From Pseudomonas sp. Choline-02u-1 (GTDB taxonomy: Bacteria > Pseudomonadota > Gammaproteobacteria > Pseudomonadales > Pseudomonadaceae): DNA of 49,972 nucleotides. The notes under the pieces were generated by a model. It searched no databases and had not been told where the DNA came from. It saw only the letters and a list, made by a program, of their open reading frames with translations. Of the stretch, positions 8,730 to 17,220 are shown piece after piece (the stretch's first letter is position 1; each line of letters opens with the position of its first letter). The translations under genes and the position numbers were made by a program. The DNA is taken from positions 1-49,972 of the forward strand of contig NZ_PJBC01000016.1 in assembly GCF_002836515.1 (NCBI RefSeq). The letters are read 5' to 3'.

Positions 8730-8827
8730 GTCGTACGGAGTCCTGTGGATCGCAAGAGTGTGCGGCTGTTAATGCAAACCAGTTGCAGTTGACCAGGAAG
8801 ACGATGAACTCGGAAAAAACCTGAATG

Positions 8828-9811
8828 CTATCTGGAAATTATTTCCTGACTGCCGTCGGCGAGGGTGCGCACGGCCACCGGCAAAATGGTCGGCAGAGCC
8901 TTGAGCAACGCGTCGGTGTCGTCGGTTTTGAACACGCTGGTCAGGCGCAGGCTGGCCACGTCCGGTTGGGACACGACCAGCGGCTTGTCGCGATAGCGCG
9001 ATACTTCGGCCGCCACTTCGCTGAGGCTGGCGTTGTTGAACACCAGTTTGCCGTTACGCCACGCGCTGAGCTGCGCCGGGTCGACCGCGTAGGCCGGCAG
9101 GACGTTGCCTTGGGCATCAACCGCAGTGCCGAGGCCGGCGGCCAGGTTGACGAACTTGTCGTGCGGGGCATCACTCCCCTGCACTTTCACCGTACCCTGC
9201 TCCACCGCCACGCGGGTTTGATTGGCATCGCGGCGTACATCGAAACGCGTACCGGTGACCGTGACCTTGCCGCTGCCGGCCTCGACAATAAAAGGCCGCG
9301 AGGCGTCATGTGCAACGCTGAACATCGCCTCGCCCGCGCTCAACTCGATTACCCGTCGATGCTGCTCATAACGCACCTGCAAGCGGCTGCGACTGTTCAG
9401 ATCGATCACCGAACCGTCCGGCAACGCCACGTGTTTGCGCTCGCCAAGCGTTGTGGCGAATTCGGCGCGGTAACCGCCCGAATGATTCAGCCCACTGAAC
9501 AGGCCAAGTCCCAGCGCAACGGCGAGGACGCTCGCGGCCACGCCATAACGCAATAACGGACGGCGTTCGCGACGAGTCGGCGCAGGTTCAATCAGTGCTT
9601 CGAGGCGCGAGGTCGGCAGCAGATCAGCCGCCATCCACAAGCCCTGCAGCAGTTGAAACTCTTCGTGGTGCTGCGGATGCTCGTTCAGCCAGGCGTCGAA
9701 GCGCTGCTGTTCTTCGACGCTGACATTCGGCTCCTGCAAACGCACGAACCACGCCGCCGCCTCGTCACGCACCGCCGCTTGCCCACAGGCGCAATCACGA
9801 GTTTCCATCAT
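8828..9811 (-). CDS. fecR: FecR-type anti-sigma / sigma regulator
   Basis: This inner-membrane regulator relays the ligand-bound state of FecA to FecI. It has 327 residues: a cytoplasmic N-terminal region with the DUF4880-like stretch AAAWFVRLQ (about 16-60), one transmembrane segment around GVAASVLAVALGLGLFSGL, then the periplasmic FecR domain containing YRAEFATTLGERKHVALPDGS. The C-terminal portion binds the receptor STN domain in known systems. AGGAC six bases before the tandem ATGs supports the start at 9811 (or 9808). It begins 40 bases after fecI and ends about 100 bases before fecA. Confidence 0.9.
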   Translation of the reverse strand: MMETRDCACGQAAVRDEAAAWFVRLQEPNVSVEEQQRFDAWLNEHPQHHEEFQLLQGLWMAADLLPTSRLEALIEPAPTRRERRPLLRYGVAASVLAVALGLGLFSGLNHSGGYRAEFATTLGERKHVALPDGSVIDLNSRSRLQVRYEQHRRVIELSAGEAMFSVAHDASRPFIVEAGSGKVTVTGTRFDVRRDANQTRVAVEQGTVKVQGSDAPHDKFVNLAAGLGTAVDAQGNVLPAYAVDPAQLSAWRNGKLVFNNASLSEVAAEVSRYRDKPLVVSQPDVASLRLTSVFKTDDTDALLKALPTILPVAVRTLADGSQEIISR

Positions 9812-9851
9812 GGAATGTCCTGTCCGGCTGAGAATGAAAAGGTGCGAGCGC

Positions 9852-10343
9852 TCATGATTGCAAGCCATCCAGCCGCTCACGCAGATGCCGCAGGGTGCGG
9901 ATCATATACTTTTCGACCATGTTCTTGGACAGCCCCAGGCGTTCGGCAATTTCCGCCTGCGTCAGGCCTTCGATCTTCTGCCAGACAAAGATCTTGCGGC
10001 AGTTGAGCGGCAACTCGGTGAGCGCGCGTTCGATGGAATCGGCCAACTGGATCGCGTGCATGTAATGCTCCGGATCGCCCGCGAACGACGCACTGTCGTC
10101 AGCCGCCTCCGACTCCATGACGCCCCGCCGGTCCTCCCGCCGATAACCATCGACCGCGATATTACGCGCCGTCTGGTGCAGATAAGCGCGCGGCTGCTGG
10201 ACCTTCGCCGAATCCGCCTCAAGTACCCGCACAAAGGTGTCGTGCGCCAGATCCTCGGCTTGCGCGCGATTGCGCAAGCGACGAGTCCAGGTACCGATCA
10301 ACTCTTCGTAATGCTCGAAAAAGCCGGATCTGCGGGAGCGCAT
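9852..10343 (-). CDS. fecI: FecI-family ECF sigma factor
   Basis: This is an iron-responsive ECF sigma factor of 163 residues. Region 2 (about residues 10-75) contains EDLAHDTFVRVLEAD. Region 4 (about 105-155) contains LPLNCRKIFVWQKIEGLTQ and EIAERLGLSKNMVEKY, typical of FecI. The ATG at 10343 was chosen by domain alignment; no strong Shine-Dalgarno precedes it. The frame stays open for a long way upstream, but that part overlaps the MFS gene and is a shadow. A weak TAAT-N7-ATTA inverted repeat at 10382-10396 could be a remnant Fur site; this is uncertain. Confidence 0.9.
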   Translation of the reverse strand: MRSRRSGFFEHYEELIGTWTRRLRNRAQAEDLAHDTFVRVLEADSAKVQQPRAYLHQTARNIAVDGYRREDRRGVMESEAADDSASFAGDPEHYMHAIQLADSIERALTELPLNCRKIFVWQKIEGLTQAEIAERLGLSKNMVEKYMIRTLRHLRERLDGLQS

Positions 10344-10393
10344 GAGGGATGGACGGCGTGGTGAGGAAAGGGCGTGAATAGTAATGCTTCGTA

Positions 10394-11536
10394 TTAAGAC
10401 CGGCAATTCATTCCTTTGGATGCAAATACAGTCAGCAACAATGCCACACCATTGCACGCGATCAACGTCGCTCCCAATGCCTGAAACCAGCCGGCCAGCA
10501 TCAATCCTGCGCCTATCAGCCAGTAATACATCAAACCCAGCAAGGCGCCTGCGGTACCCAGGCGATCGGTGTAATCCACCAGCGCCTGGCCAAGAATGTT
10601 GGGGATGGCCATGCCGAACGCCAGCACGATCAGCAGCATCGGCACCACAAACGCGGCGCTGTCCTGCAGTAACCAGACGCCAATGCCACCGGCCAGCCCA
10701 CACACCGCTGCGAGCCGGATCAATGGCACCGCTGCGAACCCGGCCAACAAAAGCCGCTTGTTGCACCACGCACCAACACCCGAACCCAGCGCAAGCAACA
10801 CGCCGCTGTATCCGAACCAGGCCTCGCTCAAGCCCAAGCGCTGGAACATGAACGGTGCGAGGCTGTAGTAACTGAACAGCGCAATGTTGAACGAGGCAAT
10901 CCACGCCGCCGAGCGCCAAATCCCGAGGTCGCGCAGCATGCGCCAGAGGGTCTCGGAAAGACTGACAACCGGGGTCTGTTGCGGGCGGGATTCCGCCAGG
11001 CCGTACCAACTCCACAGCCATAAACACGTAGCCAGCAATCCCAGCGCGCCCAGCACACCGCGATAACCGAACGCCTGCACCAGGCTGGCCCCGCTGAACA
11101 ATCCTATCGCCGGGCTGGCCGCCAGAGCGATGCCCACCAGTGAGAAAACCTGCGCCAGCTCGGCACCCTTGAACCGATCACGCAATACGGTTTGCGTGAC
11201 CACCGAACCCACCGCCGCTCCAAACGCTGCCAGTCCTTGAACCCACAGCAAAGCGTTGAAACTGCTGACCCGCAGGCCGATCAGCATAGCAACGGCATAC
11301 AGCGCCAAACCCGCCAGCATCACTGGTCGTCGTCCGAAGCGATCACACGCCCGGCCCCACACCACTACGCCAAATGCAAACGCCAGAAAGTACACCGACA
11401 AGGTCTGCGCTACCGCTTGCGGACCGACAGCAAAGACGCTTCCGATATCCCCCAACGCCGGGCTGTACAGTGTTTGGGCGATTTGTGGAAACATCAGCAA
11501 GGCGATGGCCAGCGCCAGAAAATTCCGTTTATACAT
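10394..11536 (-). CDS. MFS drug-efflux-like transporter (DHA1, Bcr/CflA-like)
   Basis: The 380-residue inner-membrane protein shows about 12 hydrophobic segments. The loop 2-3 motif GRACDRFGRRPVMLAG is present, as is an N-terminus (FPQIAQTLYSPALGDI) like that of Bcr-type efflux pumps. AGGAG nine bases upstream supports the ATG at 11536. It is divergent from an araC-family gene 97 bases away, which probably controls it. The substrate cannot be predicted from the sequence. Confidence 0.85.
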   Translation of the reverse strand: MYKRNFLALAIALLMFPQIAQTLYSPALGDIGSVFAVGPQAVAQTLSVYFLAFAFGVVVWGRACDRFGRRPVMLAGLALYAVAMLIGLRVSSFNALLWVQGLAAFGAAVGSVVTQTVLRDRFKGAELAQVFSLVGIALAASPAIGLFSGASLVQAFGYRGVLGALGLLATCLWLWSWYGLAESRPQQTPVVSLSETLWRMLRDLGIWRSAAWIASFNIALFSYYSLAPFMFQRLGLSEAWFGYSGVLLALGSGVGAWCNKRLLLAGFAAVPLIRLAAVCGLAGGIGVWLLQDSAAFVVPMLLIVLAFGMAIPNILGQALVDYTDRLGTAGALLGLMYYWLIGAGLMLAGWFQALGATLIACNGVALLLTVFASKGMNCRS

Positions 11537-11585
11537 CCCTCAAAACTCCTCTCCCAAAGTCGAGAAGCTTAAAATCCAACGCGTG

Positions 11586-11616
11586 GCGTATTATCCAGAT
11601 CCCGCCAAATAATCGC
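11586..11616. promoter_or_regulatory. Candidate operator between the MFS and AraC-family genes
   Basis: GGCGTATTAT and ATAATCGC form an imperfect inverted repeat about 14 bases apart in the only intergenic space of this divergent pair. It is a possible AraC-type or sigma-factor site; the support is the symmetry and the position only. Confidence 0.35.
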
Positions 11617-11633
11617 TTGAATCGGACAAATCC

Positions 11634-12398
11634 ATGGCCTGGCTCGATGCCCACTCGACGTTTGATGCGGACAGTTTTACCGCTCCGGTCATCGGCCTCG
11701 CCTCGATTTTGGCTGAACACGATTCAGGCATGCATCGCCATCGGCGCGGGCAATTGCTGTACACGCGACAGGGCTGCATCCGGATTACCCTGGCGCAGCA
11801 GTTGTGCCTGTTGCCTCCCTCGCGGGCAGCCTGGATCCCGGCTGGGATCAGCCACCGCGCGGTCATGCAGCAGAGCGTCGATTACCGTTCGATCTATCTG
11901 GTCGATGACTTATGTGATGAGTTGCCGCCGCAGGTCTGTGTCATTGAGGTCAGCCCGCTGCTGCGCGCGGTGCTCGAGCCGATGGCGACGGCGCCCTTTG
12001 ACACTGACTGGCGACGAGGCAAATTTGCCCACTTGCTCGGGCTGTGTCTTAGCGAAATTCAGGATGCTGTGCAGCAACCGATGCTGTTGCCATTGCCGCA
12101 GGACAAACGCCTGAAACCTCTCCTGGCGGTGCCAGAATGCCTGCCACCCGCGCTGAATGTGTTGGAACATCAGATCGGCGCCAGCAGCCGCACCATCGGC
12201 CGCATCTTCCAGCGCGAGACCGGCTTGAGCTATCAGCAATGGCGCCAGCAGTGGCGCCTGATGCGCGCCATCGAACTGCTCGCCACCGGACGAAGCCTGA
12301 GTTACTGCGCCTTTGAGCTGGGGTTTGCCAGCGACAGCGCGTTCATCGCCTTTTTCAAATCAATGACCGGTAGCACGCCGGGCCAGTGGCTCAAGTAA
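11634..12398 (+). CDS. AraC-family transcriptional regulator
   Basis: This 254-residue regulator has an N-terminal cupin-like sensing region (HRHRRGQLLYTRQGCIRI and LLPPSRAAWIPAGISH, about residues 30-80). The C-terminal AraC double helix-turn-helix is at about 160-254, including IGASSRTIGRIFQRETGLSY and SYCAFELGFASDSAFIAFF. The order of domains matches NimR/YdeO-like regulators that sit next to MFS exporters. It is transcribed away from the MFS gene 97 bases to the left, so local control of that exporter is the likely role. No strong Shine-Dalgarno is visible before the ATG. Confidence 0.88.
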   Translation: MAWLDAHSTFDADSFTAPVIGLASILAEHDSGMHRHRRGQLLYTRQGCIRITLAQQLCLLPPSRAAWIPAGISHRAVMQQSVDYRSIYLVDDLCDELPPQVCVIEVSPLLRAVLEPMATAPFDTDWRRGKFAHLLGLCLSEIQDAVQQPMLLPLPQDKRLKPLLAVPECLPPALNVLEHQIGASSRTIGRIFQRETGLSYQQWRQQWRLMRAIELLATGRSLSYCAFELGFASDSAFIAFFKSMTGSTPGQWLK

Positions 12399-12436
12399 GT
12401 GGACAATCAGACGCAGCACCGGCGGCACCGAGTGCG

Positions 12437-12461
12437 CAGGGGCATTGAAAATGCCCCTGTG
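12437..12461. terminator. Hairpin between convergent AraC and AhpD-like genes
   Basis: CAGGGGCATT-GAAA-ATGCCCCTG is a perfect ten-pair stem without a T-run. Its position between two stop codons suggests a shared terminator. Confidence 0.55.
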
Positions 12462-12472
12462 ATGCCGGCAGC

Positions 12473-12913
12473 TCAGGCCTGCGGCAGCTTACGGAAGCCT
12501 ACGGCAAGGCGATTCCAGCCGTTGATGGTGTTGATCGCCACGGTCAGGTCAACCAGCTCCTTCGGTGAAAACTGCGCGGCGACCACGTCGTAGTCTTCGT
12601 CCGGGGCGTGGGTCAGGCTCAGTTGCGTCAGCGATTCGGTCCACAGCAGCGCGGCGCGCTCACGCTCGCTGAAAAACGGCGCTTCCCGCCATGCCGTCAC
12701 GGCGAACAGGCGGCGTGGGGTTTCGCCGTCCTTGATCGCGTCGGCGGTGTGCATGTCGATACAGAAGGCGCAGCCATTGATCTGCGAAGCGCGCAGCTTG
12801 ACCAATTCGATCAGGCTTTTTTCCAGCGGCAGTTTCGAGACGGCATTTTCCAGCGCCATCATCGCTTTCAGGGCATCGGGGGAAGCGGTGTAGAAATCGG
12901 CACGAGGTTGCAT
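12473..12913 (-). CDS. AhpD-like / carboxymuconolactone decarboxylase-family alkylhydroperoxidase
   Basis: This is a small cytosolic protein of 146 residues. The AhpD-type motif NGCAFCIDMHT has C48 and C51 as the CxxC pair and H55 as the proton relay; LVKLRASQ precedes it as in the family. Such proteins reduce peroxides or act in related redox steps, but the substrate here is unknown. It is a single gene, convergent with araC. The start follows the family alignment (MQPRADFYTASP), with GGAG in the leader. Confidence 0.85.
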   Translation of the reverse strand: MQPRADFYTASPDALKAMMALENAVSKLPLEKSLIELVKLRASQINGCAFCIDMHTADAIKDGETPRRLFAVTAWREAPFFSERERAALLWTESLTQLSLTHAPDEDYDVVAAQFSPKELVDLTVAINTINGWNRLAVGFRKLPQA

Positions 12914-13104
12914 GGTGGGACTCCGGGGTAGCGATTGAATGTGTGGCTACGTTAGTCCCCGTGGATGGTTCGGCAAATAGCCAATAGTGCCGAAGAACAG
13001 TAGGCCACTTGGCGCAGCAGCTTGACCGCTCGTCACTCGACCGGCACCAAGACTTGGGCGCGCGAGACCAATATCAGGTAATCCCCTTTATCAGGAGACG
13101 TACC

Positions 13105-13428
13105 ATGATGACGCGCACATTCACTTCGCTGTTGTTGGCCGGCCTGCTCGCCACGGCATCCACCGCCAGCTTCGCCGCCAATGACAGCACCGATGCCACC
13201 GGCACCAAATCCGGCGCCACCAGCGGCTCGACCATGCCACCTGATAACACCCCGGGCGCGCCGTCGGGCGGCAACAGTTCGGGAACCTCGGGCGGCAGCA
13301 CGGGTAGCGGAGCTGGCGGTGGCACGGGTACCAATGGCGGCGCCAGCGGTTCGGGTTCCGGCGCGGGCGGCGGCACCGGTTCGGCCGGCGGCGGCACAGG
13401 GGGTGCAGGCGGTGGCACGGGCGGCTGA
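13105..13428 (+). CDS. Small secreted glycine-rich repeat protein
   Basis: The product has 107 residues. Residues 1-24 are a clear Sec signal peptide ending TASTASFA. The mature part begins with an acidic/Ser/Thr stretch and then runs into Gly-Ser-Thr repeats of the GGGTG type to the C-terminus. CAGGAG eight bases upstream supports the ATG at 13105. The mature chain is probably unstructured. It has no cysteine, no catalytic motif and no recognised domain, so its function is unknown. It stands alone; a REPIN follows. Confidence 0.7.
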   Translation: MMTRTFTSLLLAGLLATASTASFAANDSTDATGTKSGATSGSTMPPDNTPGAPSGGNSSGTSGGSTGSGAGGGTGTNGGASGSGSGAGGGTGSAGGGTGGAGGGTGG

Positions 13429-13467
13429 ACGAACAAGAGCCATCCCAGATAAAGAAACGCTGATTAA

Positions 13468-13558
13468 CTGTGGGAGCGAGCTGGCTCTCGAAGGCATTGT
13501 GTCAGTCGACTGATTGGGTGACTGATGCGCCGCTTTCGCGAGCAAGCTCACTCCCACA
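13468..13558. repeat. REPIN, degenerate arms
   Basis: CTGTGGGAGCGAGCTGGCTC pairs imperfectly with GAGCAAGCTCACTCCCACA around a loop of about 45 bases. Confidence 0.8.
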
Positions 13559-13581
13559 TTTGTTCGATAGTGTGATTGAGA

Positions 13582-15156
13582 TCAGCGATCCGAACGCATC
13601 AATTGGGCAAAATCTTCTTGTACTGCAAACACCGCCGCGCGATTGCGTCCGGCATTTTTCGCCTGATACAACGCCGCATCGGCGCGCTGTATAAATACCT
13701 GCGGGCTGTCGTGGCCATGCGGAATAAATGAATAACAGCCCAGGCTCACGGTGAGATAACCGGTCGGCGAGCCACTGTGAATGATGTGTTTGTCGATCAC
13801 GCTGCGGCGAATTTGCCCGGCGATTGCCAGTGCACCGTTGATGTCGGTGTCCGGTAACAGCACGGCGAATTCTTCACCACCGTAACGCACCGCCAGATCC
13901 GACTTGCGCTGGCAGCAGGCCTTCACCGCTTGCGCCACCTGCGCCAGGCATTGGTCGCCGGCGACGTGGCCATAAGCATCGTTGTAGCGCTTGAAGAAAT
14001 CGATATCGAGCATGATCAGGCTGACCGGACTGACCTGGCGCGCGCCACGGGCAAATTCAATATCCAGCGAGCGCTCGAACAAGCGGCGATTGGCCAACCC
14101 GGTGAGGCTGTCGTGGGTGGCGATCTGTTCCAGCGCCAGTTGCGCCTTGCGCAGGTTCTTCTCGATGCGCTCGCCGTCGCGCACCTGATGAATGAATACC
14201 CAACCGAACAGGCCAATGCCGAGAATCACCAGCGCGACAATCACGCTGGACTGGAATGCGCGCTCGTGCCAGCCCTGCAGGATCGTCTCTTGCGAAGTGG
14301 CGGCGGACACCACCAGCGGATACGAGGCCAGCTGGCGATAGCCATACAGGCGGGTCACGCCATCGACCACGGAATTGAGCATCGCCGTACCCGCATTCGC
14401 GTTGGGCAACAGGGTTTGATAGATCTCGCCGTGGGCTACAGAGGTATTGATCAGCGACTCGTCGAAGGGCCGTCGCGCCAGCAAGGTGCCGTCGGTCAGC
14501 GCCATGAACATGATGCCGCTGTCATCGAGGCTGAAGCTTTTGAAGAACTGATCGAAGTACGACATGCGGATGCCGGCCATCAACACGCCCTGAAAATTGC
14601 CGAGCTGGTCGTTGACGCGTCTGGAAATCGGAATGATCCACTCGCCGTTTTCGCGGCTGCGAATCGCCGGGCCGATGTGCGCAACCGTCGAGGCATTCTG
14701 CTGGTGGAACTTGAAATATTCGCGATCGGCCACGCCGTTGCCACGGGGCAGATCGGCGAACGAAGTAATGACCCACTGCCCTTCGCGGTCAAAGAGAAAA
14801 ATGCCGTGCAACTGATCCAGCTGCTGCGCGCGGCGCACGAAGATCCTTTTTAACCGGGGTCGCTGCGTCGCCCCATAGCCATCGTCCTGAATCCAGTCGA
14901 CGAGGCTGGTCATCACCAGATCCGCTGCACGCACAGTGTCTTCAGCCTGCTGGGCCATGGCTCGGGTCAGGTTGCCCGAAGCCATCTTCGCCACCGCGAG
15001 GTCCTGACGCCGCGACTGCTCCAGTTGCAGGTAGAGAAGACCGCACAGGCACAGGCTCACCGCAACGATGAACAGCACCGCCGCTTTGCGAAGCGGCAGG
15101 CGCTTGAGCGTGCCGGGAGCTTGATGCGGATCGTGAACGGGAATTGGCAAAAGCAT
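13582..15156 (-). CDS. Membrane-bound diguanylate cyclase with periplasmic dCACHE sensor
   Basis: It makes c-di-GMP from GTP at the inner membrane. The 524-residue protein has a transmembrane segment near residues 24-44, a periplasmic double-CACHE-like region of about 270 residues (with REYFKFHQQN and GVLMAGIRMSYFDQFF), a second transmembrane segment (VIVALVILGIGLFGWVFI), a short linker helix and a GGDEF domain. The active-site signature is GGEEF. RKSD lies five residues before it, which is the canonical RxxD product-inhibition site, so the cyclase looks active and feedback-controlled. The start is uncertain: the ATG at 15156 has AGGAC very close, and an ATG at 15228 is in frame. Confidence 0.88.
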   Translation of the reverse strand: MLLPIPVHDPHQAPGTLKRLPLRKAAVLFIVAVSLCLCGLLYLQLEQSRRQDLAVAKMASGNLTRAMAQQAEDTVRAADLVMTSLVDWIQDDGYGATQRPRLKRIFVRRAQQLDQLHGIFLFDREGQWVITSFADLPRGNGVADREYFKFHQQNASTVAHIGPAIRSRENGEWIIPISRRVNDQLGNFQGVLMAGIRMSYFDQFFKSFSLDDSGIMFMALTDGTLLARRPFDESLINTSVAHGEIYQTLLPNANAGTAMLNSVVDGVTRLYGYRQLASYPLVVSAATSQETILQGWHERAFQSSVIVALVILGIGLFGWVFIHQVRDGERIEKNLRKAQLALEQIATHDSLTGLANRRLFERSLDIEFARGARQVSPVSLIMLDIDFFKRYNDAYGHVAGDQCLAQVAQAVKACCQRKSDLAVRYGGEEFAVLLPDTDINGALAIAGQIRRSVIDKHIIHSGSPTGYLTVSLGCYSFIPHGHDSPQVFIQRADAALYQAKNAGRNRAAVFAVQEDFAQLMRSDR

Positions 15157-15320
15157 GTCCTGGGCAGGTACGACAGGGGCGCGAGCCCGAAACCCTTGTG
15201 TTCGTGAGCGTAGCCCACCGGGATGCACGGAGCAAACGCCCGCCTCCCGCCCAGTTATCGGCGCCTCGCGAGTTTGGATGATCGCTGATCGTCGATTTAT
15301 TTTCGATTGCTGCTTTACGG

Positions 15321-15669
15321 TTAATCAGTTGTGCAGGGCCAGACGCCAACATCGCGCTGGGTGGCCATGGCCAGCAGTTGCACCGGTGCGGCGCGTTCCA
15401 GGTAATACGGATCGTCCCAGGATTCGGCAATGGTCGGCGCGACGACGATCACGCCGTGGTTCTTCAAAAAAAGGATATCGGCCTCGCCCATGACGCTGGC
15501 GATGCGGTCGTCTTCGGGATACGTCCAGCGCGAAGCCGTTGTCATCCTCGTCCACCGCCGTGCGCCCGCAGAACTTCAGCGCGGTCTGCCCCAGCCACGG
15601 CAGCGGCGGGCCTTGCCACAGACACAATGCGGTGACGTGCGGCCTGTGCGTGTGAAATGCGACTGTTAC
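15321..15669 (-). pseudogene. Remnant of a class II aldolase/adducin-family gene
   Basis: On the minus strand, AFHTHRPHVTALCLWQG...LKFCGRTAV...DNGFALD matches the HTH metal-site region of class II aldolases. After about 15520-15540 the homology continues in another frame (DDRIASVMGEADILFLKNHG, then ESWDDPYYLERAAPVQLLAM). A frameshift therefore separates the two halves. The N-terminal third of the family (the substrate loop before HTH) is absent, and no proper start is visible. The gene is dead; it may once have been a sugar-phosphate or methylthioribulose-type aldolase. Confidence 0.75.
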
Positions 15670-15756
15670 CCGTGGCCACTGTTTATGCAGTCGCGCATGG
15701 GTGTAGAGGCGCGCAGCACGAACGAATTTTGCCAAGAACCACAAATCTTCAGGCAC

Positions 15757-15786
15757 AAAAAGGCGCTCATGCGAGCGCCTCTTTTC
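15757..15786 (-). terminator. Intrinsic terminator of the RNase T2 gene
   Basis: Read on the minus strand, AGGCGCTCGCATGAGCGCCT is followed by TTTTTG, 19 bases after the RNase T2 stop codon. Confidence 0.8.
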
Positions 15787-15804
15787 ATAGGCCGCTACAG
15801 ATGC

Positions 15805-16473
15805 TTACCGTACCGGCGGCACCCGAATATCCCCCGCCCGACACTGGGTGTTAACCCCTTTGCCACACGCGCCGAACTGCAAATCCTTGTCCATGCACAC
15901 CCGCACTTCCGACAACTGCGGGCCGCTGCAGACCACTGCAATGCCGTCAGCCGGAATTCGCGGATTGGCCTTGCGAAACAGATCGACGATTTCCTGCGCT
16001 TCGAAATAATACGACGTCGAGCCGAACGCTTGTAACGCCTGCGGAATCTTCACAGCGCCAAGGGCCTGATCAGACTTGTCGAGATAGCCCATTGCGCCGA
16101 GACCGCTGCAGGTGCCGTGCTTGGACCATTCGTGATCGAGCAGTTTTTTCGTTGGGAACAGTGTCAGGCCCTTCTCCGTCTGCGCAGCCGATAGCGCGAC
16201 GAGCGGCGGACAGGATTGCGGCCAGCCGCCCTTGGCGTATTGCGGCCACAAGCCGTGCAGGACAAAACCATAACCCTTGCCGGTGCACTGCGCGTCGTCC
16301 TTGTGCGTCAGACAAAAAGTCGGCGACCAGGACAGCGCCAGCAGGTAGTAATCGAACACCCCCGCCACCGATTCCGCCTGGGCTTTGCTCGATGACGACT
16401 GACGCGCCGAACTCATGCCGATGCTACCGGCCGTCAGCGCGATCAGTGCCAGAATTGTAAACAGCTTTTTCAT
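15805..16473 (-). CDS. Secreted ribonuclease T2-family protein
   Basis: This is an exported endoribonuclease of 222 residues. The signal peptide is MKKLFTILALIALTAGSIG..SSA. CAS-1 is seen as FVLHGLWPQYAKGGWP and CAS-2 as LDHEWSKHGTC, giving the catalytic histidines and glutamate; cysteines flanking them (FCLTH, GTC, VVCSG, VRVCMD) suggest disulfides. AAGGAA seven bases before the ATG at 16473 sets the start. It probably works in the periplasm or outside the cell to degrade RNA for nutrients. It is a single gene with its own terminator. Confidence 0.9.
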   Translation of the reverse strand: MKKLFTILALIALTAGSIGMSSARQSSSSKAQAESVAGVFDYYLLALSWSPTFCLTHKDDAQCTGKGYGFVLHGLWPQYAKGGWPQSCPPLVALSAAQTEKGLTLFPTKKLLDHEWSKHGTCSGLGAMGYLDKSDQALGAVKIPQALQAFGSTSYYFEAQEIVDLFRKANPRIPADGIAVVCSGPQLSEVRVCMDKDLQFGACGKGVNTQCRAGDIRVPPVR

Positions 16474-16637
16474 TGACCCGTTCCTTGGGACGCCTGCGTC
16501 CGTGATTTTCATTGTTGGCCAGGCTTGGCCATTGCTGATTTCGACACGCTTGTATTGCAAGCGCATGACGCAAGGCAAAGCCCTGCGTCGTTCAAAGGTC
16601 TACGCTGAACAGGCAGACATCCAACAAGGGAACCGAC

Positions 16638-17120
16638 ATGAGTAAAGCAGACGAACTCGCCGCCAGACTCAAGCAGACCCGGCACACCCAGGCTGACGAC
16701 ATCAGCTGCGCTGCACTTGAGATCGATTGCTGGCCCGCTCAGGTGTACGACTTGTACCACCGCATCGAGGGCTGGCTGCAGCCAGTGACGGAAGTAGGAC
16801 TGAAGATTCGGCGAAATCCTACGCACGTTTGCGAAAGTTCGCCGGATGGCGAAACCCACGACTACGCCATCGACCAATTGGTGATCGAGGCCAACCATCA
16901 CAGCCTGACGTTCGATCCGATCGCGCGGTTTACCGAGGATGGTTGCGGACGTGTGGAGATCAAGGTCCCGGGCCGCGATCAGTCGTTGCTGCGCACGGTT
17001 GACGAGCATGGCGAAAGCCACTGGTGGTTGCAGACTATCGAGACAGGTCAGGAGCTGGATGCGATAGCATTGACGGAAAACAATCTGCTGCAGGTGGTGC
17101 AGCAAGGGCTGGGTCTGTAG
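16638..17120 (+). CDS. Hypothetical cytosolic protein, 160 aa
   Basis: I do not recognise the family. The product has no signal peptide or membrane segment and is mildly acidic, with a Trp-rich middle (DCWPAQVYDLYHRIEGWLQP) and C-terminus (GESHWWLQTIETGQEL). A Shine-Dalgarno AAGGGA lies eight bases upstream of the ATG at 16638. Length, codon use and the ribosome site support a real gene. It is followed 100 bases later by the PheC-like gene in the same direction, but no link is evident. Confidence 0.7.
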   Translation: MSKADELAARLKQTRHTQADDISCAALEIDCWPAQVYDLYHRIEGWLQPVTEVGLKIRRNPTHVCESSPDGETHDYAIDQLVIEANHHSLTFDPIARFTEDGCGRVEIKVPGRDQSLLRTVDEHGESHWWLQTIETGQELDAIALTENNLLQVVQQGLGL

Positions 17121-17220
17121 CGAATCAACGCTGACGCACACTGTCGGACTGGATCAATGGTGAGAACGTGTTTAACTTCGAACACGTCCTTTCCGTCCAT
17201 CCCAGAGAAAATTCCGACAG

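Noticed and set aside
8815..8840. GGAAATAATTTCC palindrome as an operator before fecA
   Set aside because: It lies on the last codons of fecR, and no known FecI or Fur consensus is matched.
9852..11027. A 391-residue frame apparently joining a membrane part to the FecI sigma factor
   Set aside because: The upstream part is an off-frame reading of the MFS gene; FecI begins at 10343 by domain alignment.
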